A stretch of 7,754 nt of DNA from Alphaproteobacteria bacterium (GTDB taxonomy: Bacteria; Pseudomonadota; Alphaproteobacteria; DAOWDM01). This document shows positions 1-5,652 of this stretch, piece after piece; position 1 is the stretch's first letter; each line of letters begins with the position of its first letter. Location of the stretch: contig DAOWDM010000027.1 in the NCBI GenBank assembly GCA_030639035.1, positions 1-7,754 on the forward strand, written 5' to 3'. Position numbers and translations under genes: made by a program. The notes beneath the pieces are model-generated. The model was given only the letters and a program-made list of their open reading frames with translations. It had not been told where the DNA came from and did not search any database.

Positions 1-360
1 AATTTTAATAATAGCATCTGCTGCCTGATGAACTTCTTCTGGAGCTCCTGCACTTTCTTGTCCTAAAAGCAGAGTGTCGTCAGCATGAAATTTGAAATCT
101 GCGTATAGAGTAGTTGCTTTTGTAGACAGTAGAATCAAACGTCTTCTGTTCTTTTTTTTATCTGTAAAAGTTTGCCATGAATTATGGCGGTGCATATCTA
201 CTTTTTCCATGTAGTCCATACCAGCACGCTGCATTCTGCGGTCATTAAGAACGAATCCACAAGGCTCAATAATATCGACAGGCACATTAAAACATGCTGC
301 CATTCTTAAAATTGTTCCTGTATTTTGCGGAATATCAGGCTGATAAAGGGCTATACGCAC
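1..360 (-). CDS. trmL: tRNA (cytidine(34)-2'-O)-methyltransferase, TrmL-like (SPOUT family), C-terminus cut by window
   Basis: This is the first 120 codons of a gene running off the left edge. Members of the family use S-adenosylmethionine to methylate the 2'-O of the wobble nucleotide (C34 or modified U34) of tRNA-Leu isoacceptors in the cytoplasm. The N terminus reads VRIALYQPDIPQNTG, the typical TrmL opening (a strand, then P-x-IPxNTG). IEPCGFVLNDRRMQRAGMDY (residues 31-50) is the IEP-G-F...RR...RAG-DY block, and LLGQESAGAPEEVH (98-111) is the SPOUT cofactor-loop motif. Family members are usually about 150-160 residues, so the last 30-40, including the final part of the trefoil knot, lie outside the window. 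The start is GTG at 358-360, supported by AAGGTG eight bases upstream on the minus strand; no better ATG exists. The gene is divergent from motA. The wording of the motifs is closest to what I recall from Alphaproteobacteria. Confidence 0.88.
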   Translation of the reverse strand, partial: MRIALYQPDIPQNTGTILRMAACFNVPVDIIEPCGFVLNDRRMQRAGMDYMEKVDMHRHNSWQTFTDKKKNRRRLILLSTKATTLYADFKFHADDTLLLGQESAGAPEEVHQAADAIIKI

Positions 361-394
361 TTAAAAAACACCTTATAAAAATTGTTTTTTATTT

Positions 395-423
395 ATTAAA
401 GCCCGATTCTCAGTAATGAGCAA
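395..423 (-). promoter_or_regulatory. candidate sigma70-type promoter for trmL
   Basis: On the minus strand TTGCTC (418-423) and TTTAAT (395-400) are separated by 17 bases, about 35 bases before the GTG start. The -10 matches TATAAT at five of six positions. The -35 matches only its TTG. In such AT-rich DNA this could arise by chance, so the call is tentative. Confidence 0.25.
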
Positions 424-507
424 TCTTTTTCATTTCTCCTGCAGGTTTAATCCAAAAAATATAATAAATTCAACGTTGTATATAACACTTGATTTAATAG
501 AGATTCC

Positions 508-540
508 CTAATAAATATTAGTACTCTTTTTTACATGTAA
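508..540. promoter_or_regulatory. two palindromes upstream of motA, possible operator
   Basis: CTAATAAATATTAG (508-521) is an inverted repeat with perfect 6-base arms around two bases. TTACATGTAA (531-540) is a perfect 10-base palindrome nine bases further on. Both sit 23-55 bases before the motA start, where a regulator or the RNA polymerase would bind. A TTGATT (489-494) upstream could be a -35 element, but no convincing -10 accompanies it. I do not recognise either palindrome as the site of a known regulator. The rest of the 361-562 intergenic stretch is AT-rich and shows only the trmL promoter candidate and a possible seven-codon leader ORF at 410-433 on the minus strand. Confidence 0.3.
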
Positions 541-562
541 TTTAAAGTGAGAGTCCTTAATT

Positions 563-1363
563 ATGGATTTAGGAAGTCTTCTCGGACTTATTTCTGGTGT
601 TTTGATTCTTGTTATCGCTATGATGTCTGGCGGTGAGATTGGTATATTTATAAATACGCCAAGTGTGCTTATTGTTATTGGCGGCGGTTCTGCTGCAACT
701 TTAATAAGATTTAAGCTAAAAGAATTCGTACCTTCTTTAAAAACAGGTCTGGGGCTTGTTTTTCAAGATAAAACATTATCTCCCTTAGATCTGATAAAAG
801 AATTTTCAGAAATGGCACAGGAATCACGTAAAAAAGGTTTGATGGTGCTTGAAAATCGAAAAATTGCCGATCCTTTTCTTAAAAATGGTCTGTCAATGGC
901 TATTGACGGAATGGATATCGAGACAATAAAACAGACAATGACTCGCGATAAACAGCAGTCTTTTAGACAGCTAGAAATAAGTATTAAGATTTTTCGCGGT
1001 CTTGCTGAATCTGCTCCAGCTTTTGGAATGATAGGCACTCTGATTGGATTGGTACAGATGTTAACCACTATGTCTGACCCTGCGACTATTGGTCCTTCTA
1101 TGGCTGTAGCTCTGCTTACAACACTCTATGGAGCATTGCTTTCTAACTTGGTTGCTATTCCTCTTGCTGACAAGCTGGAAAGCAAAGTTGAAGAAGACCA
1201 GATAAAAAAGAATATGATTTCTGAAGGAATCTCTTTGCTGTCTGCACAGACAAACCCAAGAATTATTGAAAAAATTCTAGGTGCGTATCTCCCTGAAAAA
1301 ATTCGGAAAGTCCTTGAAGATGAAGACGAGGAAGATGAAGTCCCAGCTATAGCTGAAGGCTAA
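563..1363 (+). CDS. motA: flagellar motor stator protein MotA (PomA-like)
   Basis: MotA is the inner-membrane subunit of the flagellar stator. Five copies surround two MotB chains to form an ion channel whose cytoplasmic loop pushes on FliG in the rotor. The 266-residue length is typical. Four membrane segments are visible, at about 4-22, 33-49, 150-169 and 180-201. The large loop between segments 2 and 3 carries R89 and E97, matching the charged pair (Arg90/Glu98 in E. coli) that contacts FliG. P152 (SAPAFGMIGTLIG) and P200 (VAIPLADKL) match the two conserved prolines. The PSVLIVIGG segment and the LLTTLYG motif in segment 4 resemble PomA-type stators more than E. coli MotA. The C-terminal tail (252-266) is strongly acidic. 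A purine-rich GTGAGAG at about 547-553 serves as ribosome binding site. motB follows after 18 bases, so the two are co-transcribed. Confidence 0.95.
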   Translation: MDLGSLLGLISGVLILVIAMMSGGEIGIFINTPSVLIVIGGGSAATLIRFKLKEFVPSLKTGLGLVFQDKTLSPLDLIKEFSEMAQESRKKGLMVLENRKIADPFLKNGLSMAIDGMDIETIKQTMTRDKQQSFRQLEISIKIFRGLAESAPAFGMIGTLIGLVQMLTTMSDPATIGPSMAVALLTTLYGALLSNLVAIPLADKLESKVEEDQIKKNMISEGISLLSAQTNPRIIEKILGAYLPEKIRKVLEDEDEEDEVPAIAEG

Positions 1364-1381
1364 TCAGAGAGGCATCAAAAT

Positions 1382-2641
1382 ATGGCAGAAGAGGAAAAGA
1401 AAAAAGCCCCCCCGAAAGGTGCTCCATCTTGGATGGTGACGTTTGCAGATCTCATGACTCTGCTTTTGTGCTTTTTTGTTCTGCTGCTTTCTTTTTCTAC
1501 AATGGAAATCACAAAATTCGAGGAAATGCTTGGTTCTGTTGATAATGCTTTTGGAGTTACTAAAAAAAGAATATTAGCAGGTTTTGTAGAGGTTGATGGA
1601 ACTCCTATTTCTACCGATATGATAACGGAACTGACAATAAAAGATGCTCCTATAACTACACATGAAGAAACAGAAGCTAAGCCAGATGAAGAAGAAATCA
1701 GCGATAATGAATTTGAAGAATATTTAAAAGAAGAACAGGAAAAGCTCTTACAGCATCTCTCCTCAGCTTTGGGAGAAGAACTGAAAAACGGTGTTTTTAC
1801 AGCTGAACTCAAAGATTCAAAAGTAATTATACATTTTCCTAATTCAGTTGCTTTTTTATTAGGAAGCGATGAAATAAATCCTAAATTTGTTGATACCTTA
1901 AAAAAACTTTCTAGTCTTTTAGAAGACACCGAAGGTGATATAACCATAGCAGGGCATACAGATAATCAACCTATTTCAACAAAAAAGTTTAAATCAAACT
2001 GGGAATTGTCATCTGCACGAGCTTTATCAGTTCTGCATGTTTTAGAAAAAAGCAATATTGAACGCAACAGGTTTGCAGTCGAAGGCAGAGCCGACACTAA
2101 ACCCCTAGCTTCTAACGAAACAGCAGATGGGCGAGCTAATAATCGTCGTGTTGACATAATTCTTAACGGTCCTGCAAAAGAAGACGTTGAACTTGTTACA
2201 GTCCCTGTCAAAGAAAAGGTCAGATCTTTAAAAGAAAAGCCCAAGTCTTTCAAGAAAAAAACTTATCCTATCAAGAAAAAAGAGGCTGTGCCTTTCACTG
2301 GAGAAGGCGAGCTTTTTAAAGAAGAAGAAACAACTCCTCTCACTAGGGATTTTGAGCTTTTTGAAAAAGAAGAACCAGAAATTCTTAACGGAGAAACGTG
2401 GTTTTTCGATGAAGAAGAACCTGAAATTCTTAACGAAGAATCATGGCTTCTGGAGGAAGAAGAGACTGAAATTCTTAACGGAGAATCTGAGCTTTTAGAA
2501 GAAGAAAAGCCTGAATCTCTTAACGGAGAAACGTGGTTTTTCGATGAAGAAAAGCCTGAATCTCTTAACGGAGAAACGTGGTTTTTTGATGAAGAAGAAA
2601 AAACAAAGCCTTACAATGGTGAAGCATCTGAACTTTTTTAA
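1382..2641 (+). CDS. motB: flagellar motor stator protein MotB (PomB-like) with a long repetitive C-terminal extension
   Basis: MotB anchors the stator to peptidoglycan and supplies the ion-binding aspartate. In order: a short lysine-rich cytoplasmic N terminus; PSWMVTFADLMTLLLCFFVL from residue 15, with the single membrane helix at about 21-40, essential Asp at D23 and PomB-like Cys at C30; a plug-like stretch at about 44-58; an acidic linker (about 92-125); and an OmpA-like peptidoglycan-binding domain (about 145-262) with HTDNQPI (192-198), NWELSSARA (206-214) and GRANNRRVDI (250-259). MotB proteins normally end shortly after this domain. Here another 157 residues follow: four basic 7-residue repeats (276-303), then acidic 15-residue repeats (305-410) and a short tail. 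The extension should lie in the periplasm. The start ATG follows GAGAGG (1367-1372) at nine bases. Identity as MotB is secure; the role of the extension is unknown. Confidence 0.94.
   Translation: MAEEEKKKAPPKGAPSWMVTFADLMTLLLCFFVLLLSFSTMEITKFEEMLGSVDNAFGVTKKRILAGFVEVDGTPISTDMITELTIKDAPITTHEETEAKPDEEEISDNEFEEYLKEEQEKLLQHLSSALGEELKNGVFTAELKDSKVIIHFPNSVAFLLGSDEINPKFVDTLKKLSSLLEDTEGDITIAGHTDNQPISTKKFKSNWELSSARALSVLHVLEKSNIERNRFAVEGRADTKPLASNETADGRANNRRVDIILNGPAKEDVELVTVPVKEKVRSLKEKPKSFKKKTYPIKKKEAVPFTGEGELFKEEETTPLTRDFELFEKEEPEILNGETWFFDEEEPEILNEESWLLEEEETEILNGESELLEEEKPESLNGETWFFDEEKPESLNGETWFFDEEEKTKPYNGEASELF
2207..2290 (+). repeat. basic 7-residue repeat array inside motB
   Basis: MotB residues 276-303 break into four units of seven: VKEKVRS, LKEKPKS, FKKKTYP and IKKKEAV. 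Each starts with a hydrophobic residue followed by K, then K or E, then K. The array directly follows the OmpA-like domain and is strongly positive. The units are degenerate at the DNA level, so the array is older or less constrained in sequence than the acidic array after it. Confidence 0.6.
2294..2611 (+). repeat. acidic 15-residue (45-base) tandem repeat array inside motB
   Basis: MotB residues 305-410 form seven consecutive units of 15 residues (16 in the last), best represented by LNGETWFFDEEEPEI. Units start at nucleotides 2294, 2339, 2384, 2429, 2474, 2519 and 2564. The first two are degenerate (FTGEGELFKEEETTP, LTRDFELFEKEEPEI). The units at 2384 and 2519 are identical over their first 33 bases, and the unit at 2564 differs from them there by a single C-to-T change. 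A ninth-residue fragment YNGEASELF (411-419) ends the protein. Each unit carries a cluster of Glu/Asp next to an aromatic or leucine pair (WFF, LL, LF). Confidence 0.88.
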
Positions 2642-2711
2642 GAAGATTCTTTGCTATAATAGAAAGTATATTTTAGGCTGTGTTATACAATAGTATTGCT
2701 TTGTAAAATAC

Positions 2712-2755
2712 AACTGTCATTCTTGTAAATGTTACTTAATTCGATGACAGTTTTT
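2712..2755 (+). terminator. terminator-like hairpin after motB
   Basis: AACTGTCAT (2712-2720) and ATGACAGTT (2744-2752) form a perfect 9-base stem, and the run of five T begins within its 3' arm (2751-2755). The 23-base loop holds a smaller hairpin, GTAA/TTAC (2725-2735). It lies about 70 bases past the motB stop. The stem is low in GC and the loop is long, so efficiency is uncertain. Confidence 0.55.
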
Positions 2756-2758
2756 ATT

Positions 2759-2789
2759 AAAAAAGCTATCTTAGAATTACGGCTTTTTT
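2759..2789 (+). terminator. second terminator-like hairpin between motB and trxA
   Basis: AAAAAAGC (2759-2766) pairs with GCTTTTTT (2782-2789) across a 15-base loop, giving an A-tract, stem, T-tract arrangement. Only two G-C pairs support it, so on its own it is weak. Together with the stem just upstream it marks the end of the motAB unit. Confidence 0.45.
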
Positions 2790-2832
2790 GTCATCAAATT
2801 TAATTAATAAAAATAATAATTTGTTTACATGC

Positions 2833-2861
2833 TTGACGTAACGGTCAGGACTTTTTACTTT
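2833..2861 (+). promoter_or_regulatory. candidate sigma70-type promoter for the trxA operon
   Basis: TTGACG (2833-2838) matches the -35 consensus at five of six positions. Seventeen bases later TACTTT (2856-2861) is a poor -10, so the upstream box carries the call. A 30-base block of almost pure A and T (about 2796-2825) lies immediately upstream and could act as an UP element. The position, after two terminator-like hairpins and about 35 bases before the trxA start, fits a promoter for the downstream run of genes. Confidence 0.4.
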
Positions 2862-2886
2862 ATGCTTAGGTTGAAAATAATATGGA

Positions 2887-2902
2887 GTTTCATTCATGAA
2901 AC
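2887..2902 (+). repeat. inverted repeat spanning the trxA start codon
   Basis: GTTTCATTCATGAAAC is an inverted repeat with perfect 7-base arms around TC. It overlaps the last base of the GGAG ribosome binding site (2884-2887) and contains the ATG (2896-2898). As RNA it could fold with a 6-base stem and four-base loop, partly hiding the start. It is short enough to be chance. Confidence 0.35.
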
Positions 2903-3210
2903 ATATTAATGATAATAGTTTTGATAACGATGTTTTAAATTCAGACACCCCTGTTCTTGTTGATTTCTGGGCAGAATGGTGCGGTCCATGCAGGCAGATA
3001 GGTCCTGCACTAGAAGAACTATCAGAAGAGCTTGACGAAAAAGTTATAATTACAAAAATGAACATTGATGAAAGCCCTAAAACTCCTACAAAGTATGGTG
3101 TGCGTGGAATTCCTACATTGATGCTGTTCAAAAATGGTGAAGTTATTGATACAAAAGTCGGAGCTATGCAGAAATCTAAAATTGCAGAATGGCTTGAAGC
3201 CAAGCTTTAG
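2896..3210 (+). CDS. trxA: thioredoxin
   Basis: This is a small cytoplasmic dithiol protein that reduces disulfides in ribonucleotide reductase, peroxiredoxins and other proteins and is recharged by thioredoxin reductase. At 104 residues it has the usual single-domain length. The active site WCGPC is at residues 28-32, with catalytic C29 and C32. The buried Asp is D23 (in VDFWAEW), and the cis-proline is P73 in RGIPT. There is no signal peptide. The YGVRGIPTLMLFKNGE stretch and the KVGAMQKSKIAEWLE ending resemble alphaproteobacterial TrxA as I remember it. GGAG lies eight bases before the ATG, and an inverted repeat covers the start. It is the first gene of a same-strand run, 66 bases ahead of the kinase. 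Confidence 0.95.
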   Translation: MKHINDNSFDNDVLNSDTPVLVDFWAEWCGPCRQIGPALEELSEELDEKVIITKMNIDESPKTPTKYGVRGIPTLMLFKNGEVIDTKVGAMQKSKIAEWLEAKL

Positions 3211-3239
3211 ACTTTTAAAAAGCTCTTAATTTATAACAA

Positions 3240-3245
3240 TATAAT
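3240..3245 (+). promoter_or_regulatory. perfect -10 hexamer ahead of the kinase gene
   Basis: TATAAT stands 31 bases before the kinase ATG. No recognisable -35 lies at 16-18 bases; the corresponding sequence is A-rich. It may be an internal promoter that lets the kinase-ampG-glycosyltransferase unit be expressed apart from trxA, or a chance match in AT-rich DNA. Confidence 0.25.
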
Positions 3246-3276
3246 CAGAAATAGCTTGGTTTCTTATAGGAATAAC

Positions 3277-4278
3277 ATGTCTAAAACAGAAATTATTTAT
3301 GATGTCGTAGCCGTTGGAAATGCAATTGTTGATGTTATTGCAAAAAAGGAAGATTCTTTTCTTGCAGAACACAACCTGCCAAAAGGCATTATGTCGCTAA
3401 TTGATGAAAAACGTGCTGATGAGCTTTATAAATACATACAAGATGACTGCATCAGATGCTCTGGCGGCTCTGCAGCAAATACTATTGCTGGTATAGCTTC
3501 TCTTGGTGGCAAACCTGCCTTTATCGGGAAAGTTCGAGACGATGAACTTGGTCAAATTTTTAAAAAAGACATTTCCGAGCTTGGAGTCCATTTCGATACA
3601 GCTCCTCTTATTGAACCTCCTCCTACTGCAAGCTGTCTTATTATTGTATCTCCAGATGCCGAACGCACTATGAACACGTATTTGGGGGCATGTGCTAGGC
3701 TTGCACCAAAAGATATAACAGAAGAACTTATTAAAAGTTCAAAAATCACCTATATGGAAGGTTACCTGTGGGACGAAGATGAGGCAAAAGCGGCTATGGT
3801 GAAGGCTGGAACTATTGCTCATAGTGCTAATCGCAAAGTTTCTCTTACTTTATCTGATCCTTTCTGCGTAGATAGACATCGAGGAGAATTTTTAGGGCTG
3901 ATAGATAATCTTGTTGATATTCTTTTCTGCAATGAAGCTGAATTATGTTCTCTTTACCGCACTCAAAGCCTTAACGATGCAATAGAAAACATTAGAAATG
4001 AATGTGAAATCACTGTTGTTACGTGTGGAAAGCATGGTTCTATTATTGTAACAGCTGACAGTACAATAAAAATTGAAGCCGAATTCACTGAAAAGCTTGT
4101 TGATACTACTGGGGCTGGCGATTCGTTTGCTGCTGGATTTTTAATGGGATACGCTCAAGAAAAGCCTTTGGAAACATGTGCCAAAATGGGTGGAATTGCT
4201 GCATCAGAAATAATAAGTCATTACGGAGCAAGACCAGAAACATCTTTAGCCGAATTAATGAAAAAGAAACTCGGCTAA
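3277..4278 (+). CDS. PfkB-family carbohydrate kinase, adenosine kinase-like
   Basis: The enzyme is a cytoplasmic ribokinase-fold kinase. Close relatives in Alphaproteobacteria are usually named adenosine kinase (adenosine plus ATP to AMP, purine salvage). The 333 residues show both PfkB signatures: GGSAANTIAGIASLGG onward with GKVRDDELG (63-92), and DTTGAGDSFAAGFL (276-289) with the catalytic base D282 in the GAGD anion hole. NEAE (219-222) is the metal/phosphate NxxE motif. The N terminus YDVVAVGNAIVDV provides the substrate-binding aspartate (D19). The start is placed at ATG 3277, which has AGGA five bases upstream. A longer reading from TTG 3256 adds seven residues but has no ribosome binding site. 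The stop codon abuts the ampG start. Substrate is inferred from family resemblance; ribokinase or another nucleoside or sugar kinase remains possible. Confidence 0.88.
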   Translation: MSKTEIIYDVVAVGNAIVDVIAKKEDSFLAEHNLPKGIMSLIDEKRADELYKYIQDDCIRCSGGSAANTIAGIASLGGKPAFIGKVRDDELGQIFKKDISELGVHFDTAPLIEPPPTASCLIIVSPDAERTMNTYLGACARLAPKDITEELIKSSKITYMEGYLWDEDEAKAAMVKAGTIAHSANRKVSLTLSDPFCVDRHRGEFLGLIDNLVDILFCNEAELCSLYRTQSLNDAIENIRNECEITVVTCGKHGSIIVTADSTIKIEAEFTEKLVDTTGAGDSFAAGFLMGYAQEKPLETCAKMGGIAASEIISHYGARPETSLAELMKKKLG

Positions 4279-5652
4279 ATGAAAAACAGCGTAAAGAACT
4301 GGCTTGAAGCATTAAAAATTTATTCCGACAGCAGAATGATAACCATTCTGTTTTTAGGCTTTTCAAGCGGGCTTCCTTTACTGCTGGTTTTTTCGACTTT
4401 GACTTACTGGTTAAAAGACGAAGGTATTTCTAAAACAGCTATCGGATTATTCAGCCTTGTAAGAACTCCTTACGGGCTGAAATTTCTTTGGGCTCCATTT
4501 ATTGACCGCCTAAGGATTCCTGTTCTGGATAACCTGCTTGGACGGCGACGTTCGTGGGCTGTGGTTACACAAGTTGCTTTAATGCTTTCCATTATAGGAA
4601 TGGCACTTACACAGCCAGCTATAAATCCTTATATGACAGCCCTTTTTGCTGTGTTTGTTGCTTTTTGTTCTGCAAGTCAAGACGTTGTTATTGACGCATA
4701 CCGCATAGAAATTCTGGAAGAAAGTGAACAAGGTGCAGGTGCGGCTATGATAGTGTTAGGCTATCGCATAGGCATGCTGTTTGCTGGAGCAGGTGCTTTA
4801 TGTATAGCAAGTAGTTTTTCATGGAATTTTGTTTATATGCTGATGGCTGCTGCCGTGGCAGTTGGAATTCTTACCATTTTGCTTTCTCACGAGCCAAAAA
4901 CATCTGCTGAATCTAAAAAACTTCATACAGATGAAGACTTAAAAATAGTTTTCAATCGTTTTCCAAAGCTAACCAAAGCACAGGCAAAAGTTGGTGCTTT
5001 TATGCTTTCTGCTGTTGTTCGTCCGTTTGCAGATTTTATGAAACGTCCAAACTGGCATCTGATATTGATGTTCATAATGCTTTACAAGCTTTGCGAGACT
5101 TATCTTGGAGCAATGGTTAATCCTTTTTATGTCGAAATGGGATTTTCAAAGGAAGAAATCGCAGCTGTTATTAAAATATTCGGCATGGGAGCGACTATTT
5201 TCGGCGGCATTTGCGGGGGGATAATGGTTCACCGCTACGGTGTCATGAAAAGCCTTTTAATAGGCGGAATTCTTCAAGGGCTGGCTAATCTGATGTATGC
5301 AGTGCAAGCTGTAGTTGGGCATGACATACATATGCTGATGTTAACCATTTCTATTGAGAATGTTACAGCTGGCATGGCTACAACAGCGTTTGTTGCTTAT
5401 TTATCAGGTCTTTGCAGTGTAGCATATACAGCAACTCAATATGCTCTTTTAACTTCTTTAATGGCACTTTCAAGAGATGTTATTTCTTCTACAAGTGGCT
5501 TTATAGCTGACAAAGTGGATTGGGTAACCTTTTTTATTATTACGGCTCTTTGTGCTTTACCAGGTATATTCTTACTTCTTTACATGATGAAAAAGCTCAC
5601 ATTAGAGGAAAAAGTTTCAAAAGAAACACAGCTTGCAGAAGAGGCGACATAG
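4279..5652 (+). CDS. ampG: AmpG-type muropeptide permease (MFS transporter)
   Basis: AmpG is an inner-membrane major facilitator transporter that imports GlcNAc-1,6-anhydro-MurNAc peptides released from the wall, feeding peptidoglycan recycling and, in many bacteria, beta-lactamase induction. The 457-residue protein is mostly hydrophobic with 12 or more membrane segments. Recognisable AmpG blocks are LFLGFSSGLPLLL (24-36), LKFLWAPFIDR (67-77), GRRRSW (88-93), AFCSASQDVVIDAYR (128-142), GAGAAMIVLGYRIGML (152-167) and, in the second half, TAGMATTAFVAYLSGLC (363-379) followed by TATQYALLTSL (384-394). A hydrophilic loop at about 206-237 joins the two halves. The ATG directly follows the kinase TAA with no gap and has only a weak purine-rich region ahead, which suggests translational coupling. 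The last base of its TAG is the first base of the next gene. The final 15-20 residues are a charged cytoplasmic tail. Confidence 0.9.
   Translation: MKNSVKNWLEALKIYSDSRMITILFLGFSSGLPLLLVFSTLTYWLKDEGISKTAIGLFSLVRTPYGLKFLWAPFIDRLRIPVLDNLLGRRRSWAVVTQVALMLSIIGMALTQPAINPYMTALFAVFVAFCSASQDVVIDAYRIEILEESEQGAGAAMIVLGYRIGMLFAGAGALCIASSFSWNFVYMLMAAAVAVGILTILLSHEPKTSAESKKLHTDEDLKIVFNRFPKLTKAQAKVGAFMLSAVVRPFADFMKRPNWHLILMFIMLYKLCETYLGAMVNPFYVEMGFSKEEIAAVIKIFGMGATIFGGICGGIMVHRYGVMKSLLIGGILQGLANLMYAVQAVVGHDIHMLMLTISIENVTAGMATTAFVAYLSGLCSVAYTATQYALLTSLMALSRDVISSTSGFIADKVDWVTFFIITALCALPGIFLLLYMMKKLTLEEKVSKETQLAEEAT

Noticed and set aside
530..537. TTTACATG shared with 2824-2831 upstream of trxA as a common regulatory site
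   Set aside because: An eight-base match in AT-rich DNA is expected by chance and the flanks differ.
361..562. CtrA-type TTAA-N7-TTAA site upstream of motA
   Set aside because: Several TTAA-like tetramers exist, but none are spaced by seven bases.
1375..1947. 190-codon minus-strand open frame opposite motB
   Set aside because: Serine-rich reading of the opposite strand of a clear motB; a shadow with no family resemblance.
2766..3203. 145-codon minus-strand open frame opposite trxA
   Set aside because: It overlaps the thioredoxin active-site region on the other strand and runs through the terminator and promoter region; low-complexity shadow.
3203..3224. AGCTTT/AAAGCT hairpin at the trxA stop codon as a terminator
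   Set aside because: Only six mostly A-T pairs, overlaps the coding end and has no T-run after it; at best a weak attenuator.
3256..3276. TTG-initiated N-terminal extension of the kinase
   Set aside because: No ribosome binding site precedes the TTG, whereas the ATG at 3277 has a well-placed AGGA.
5520..5651. Upstream open frame extending the glycosyltransferase into ampG
   Set aside because: It overlaps the conserved end of ampG in another frame and resembles no GT9 N terminus; GTG 5652 has AAGAGG seven bases upstream.
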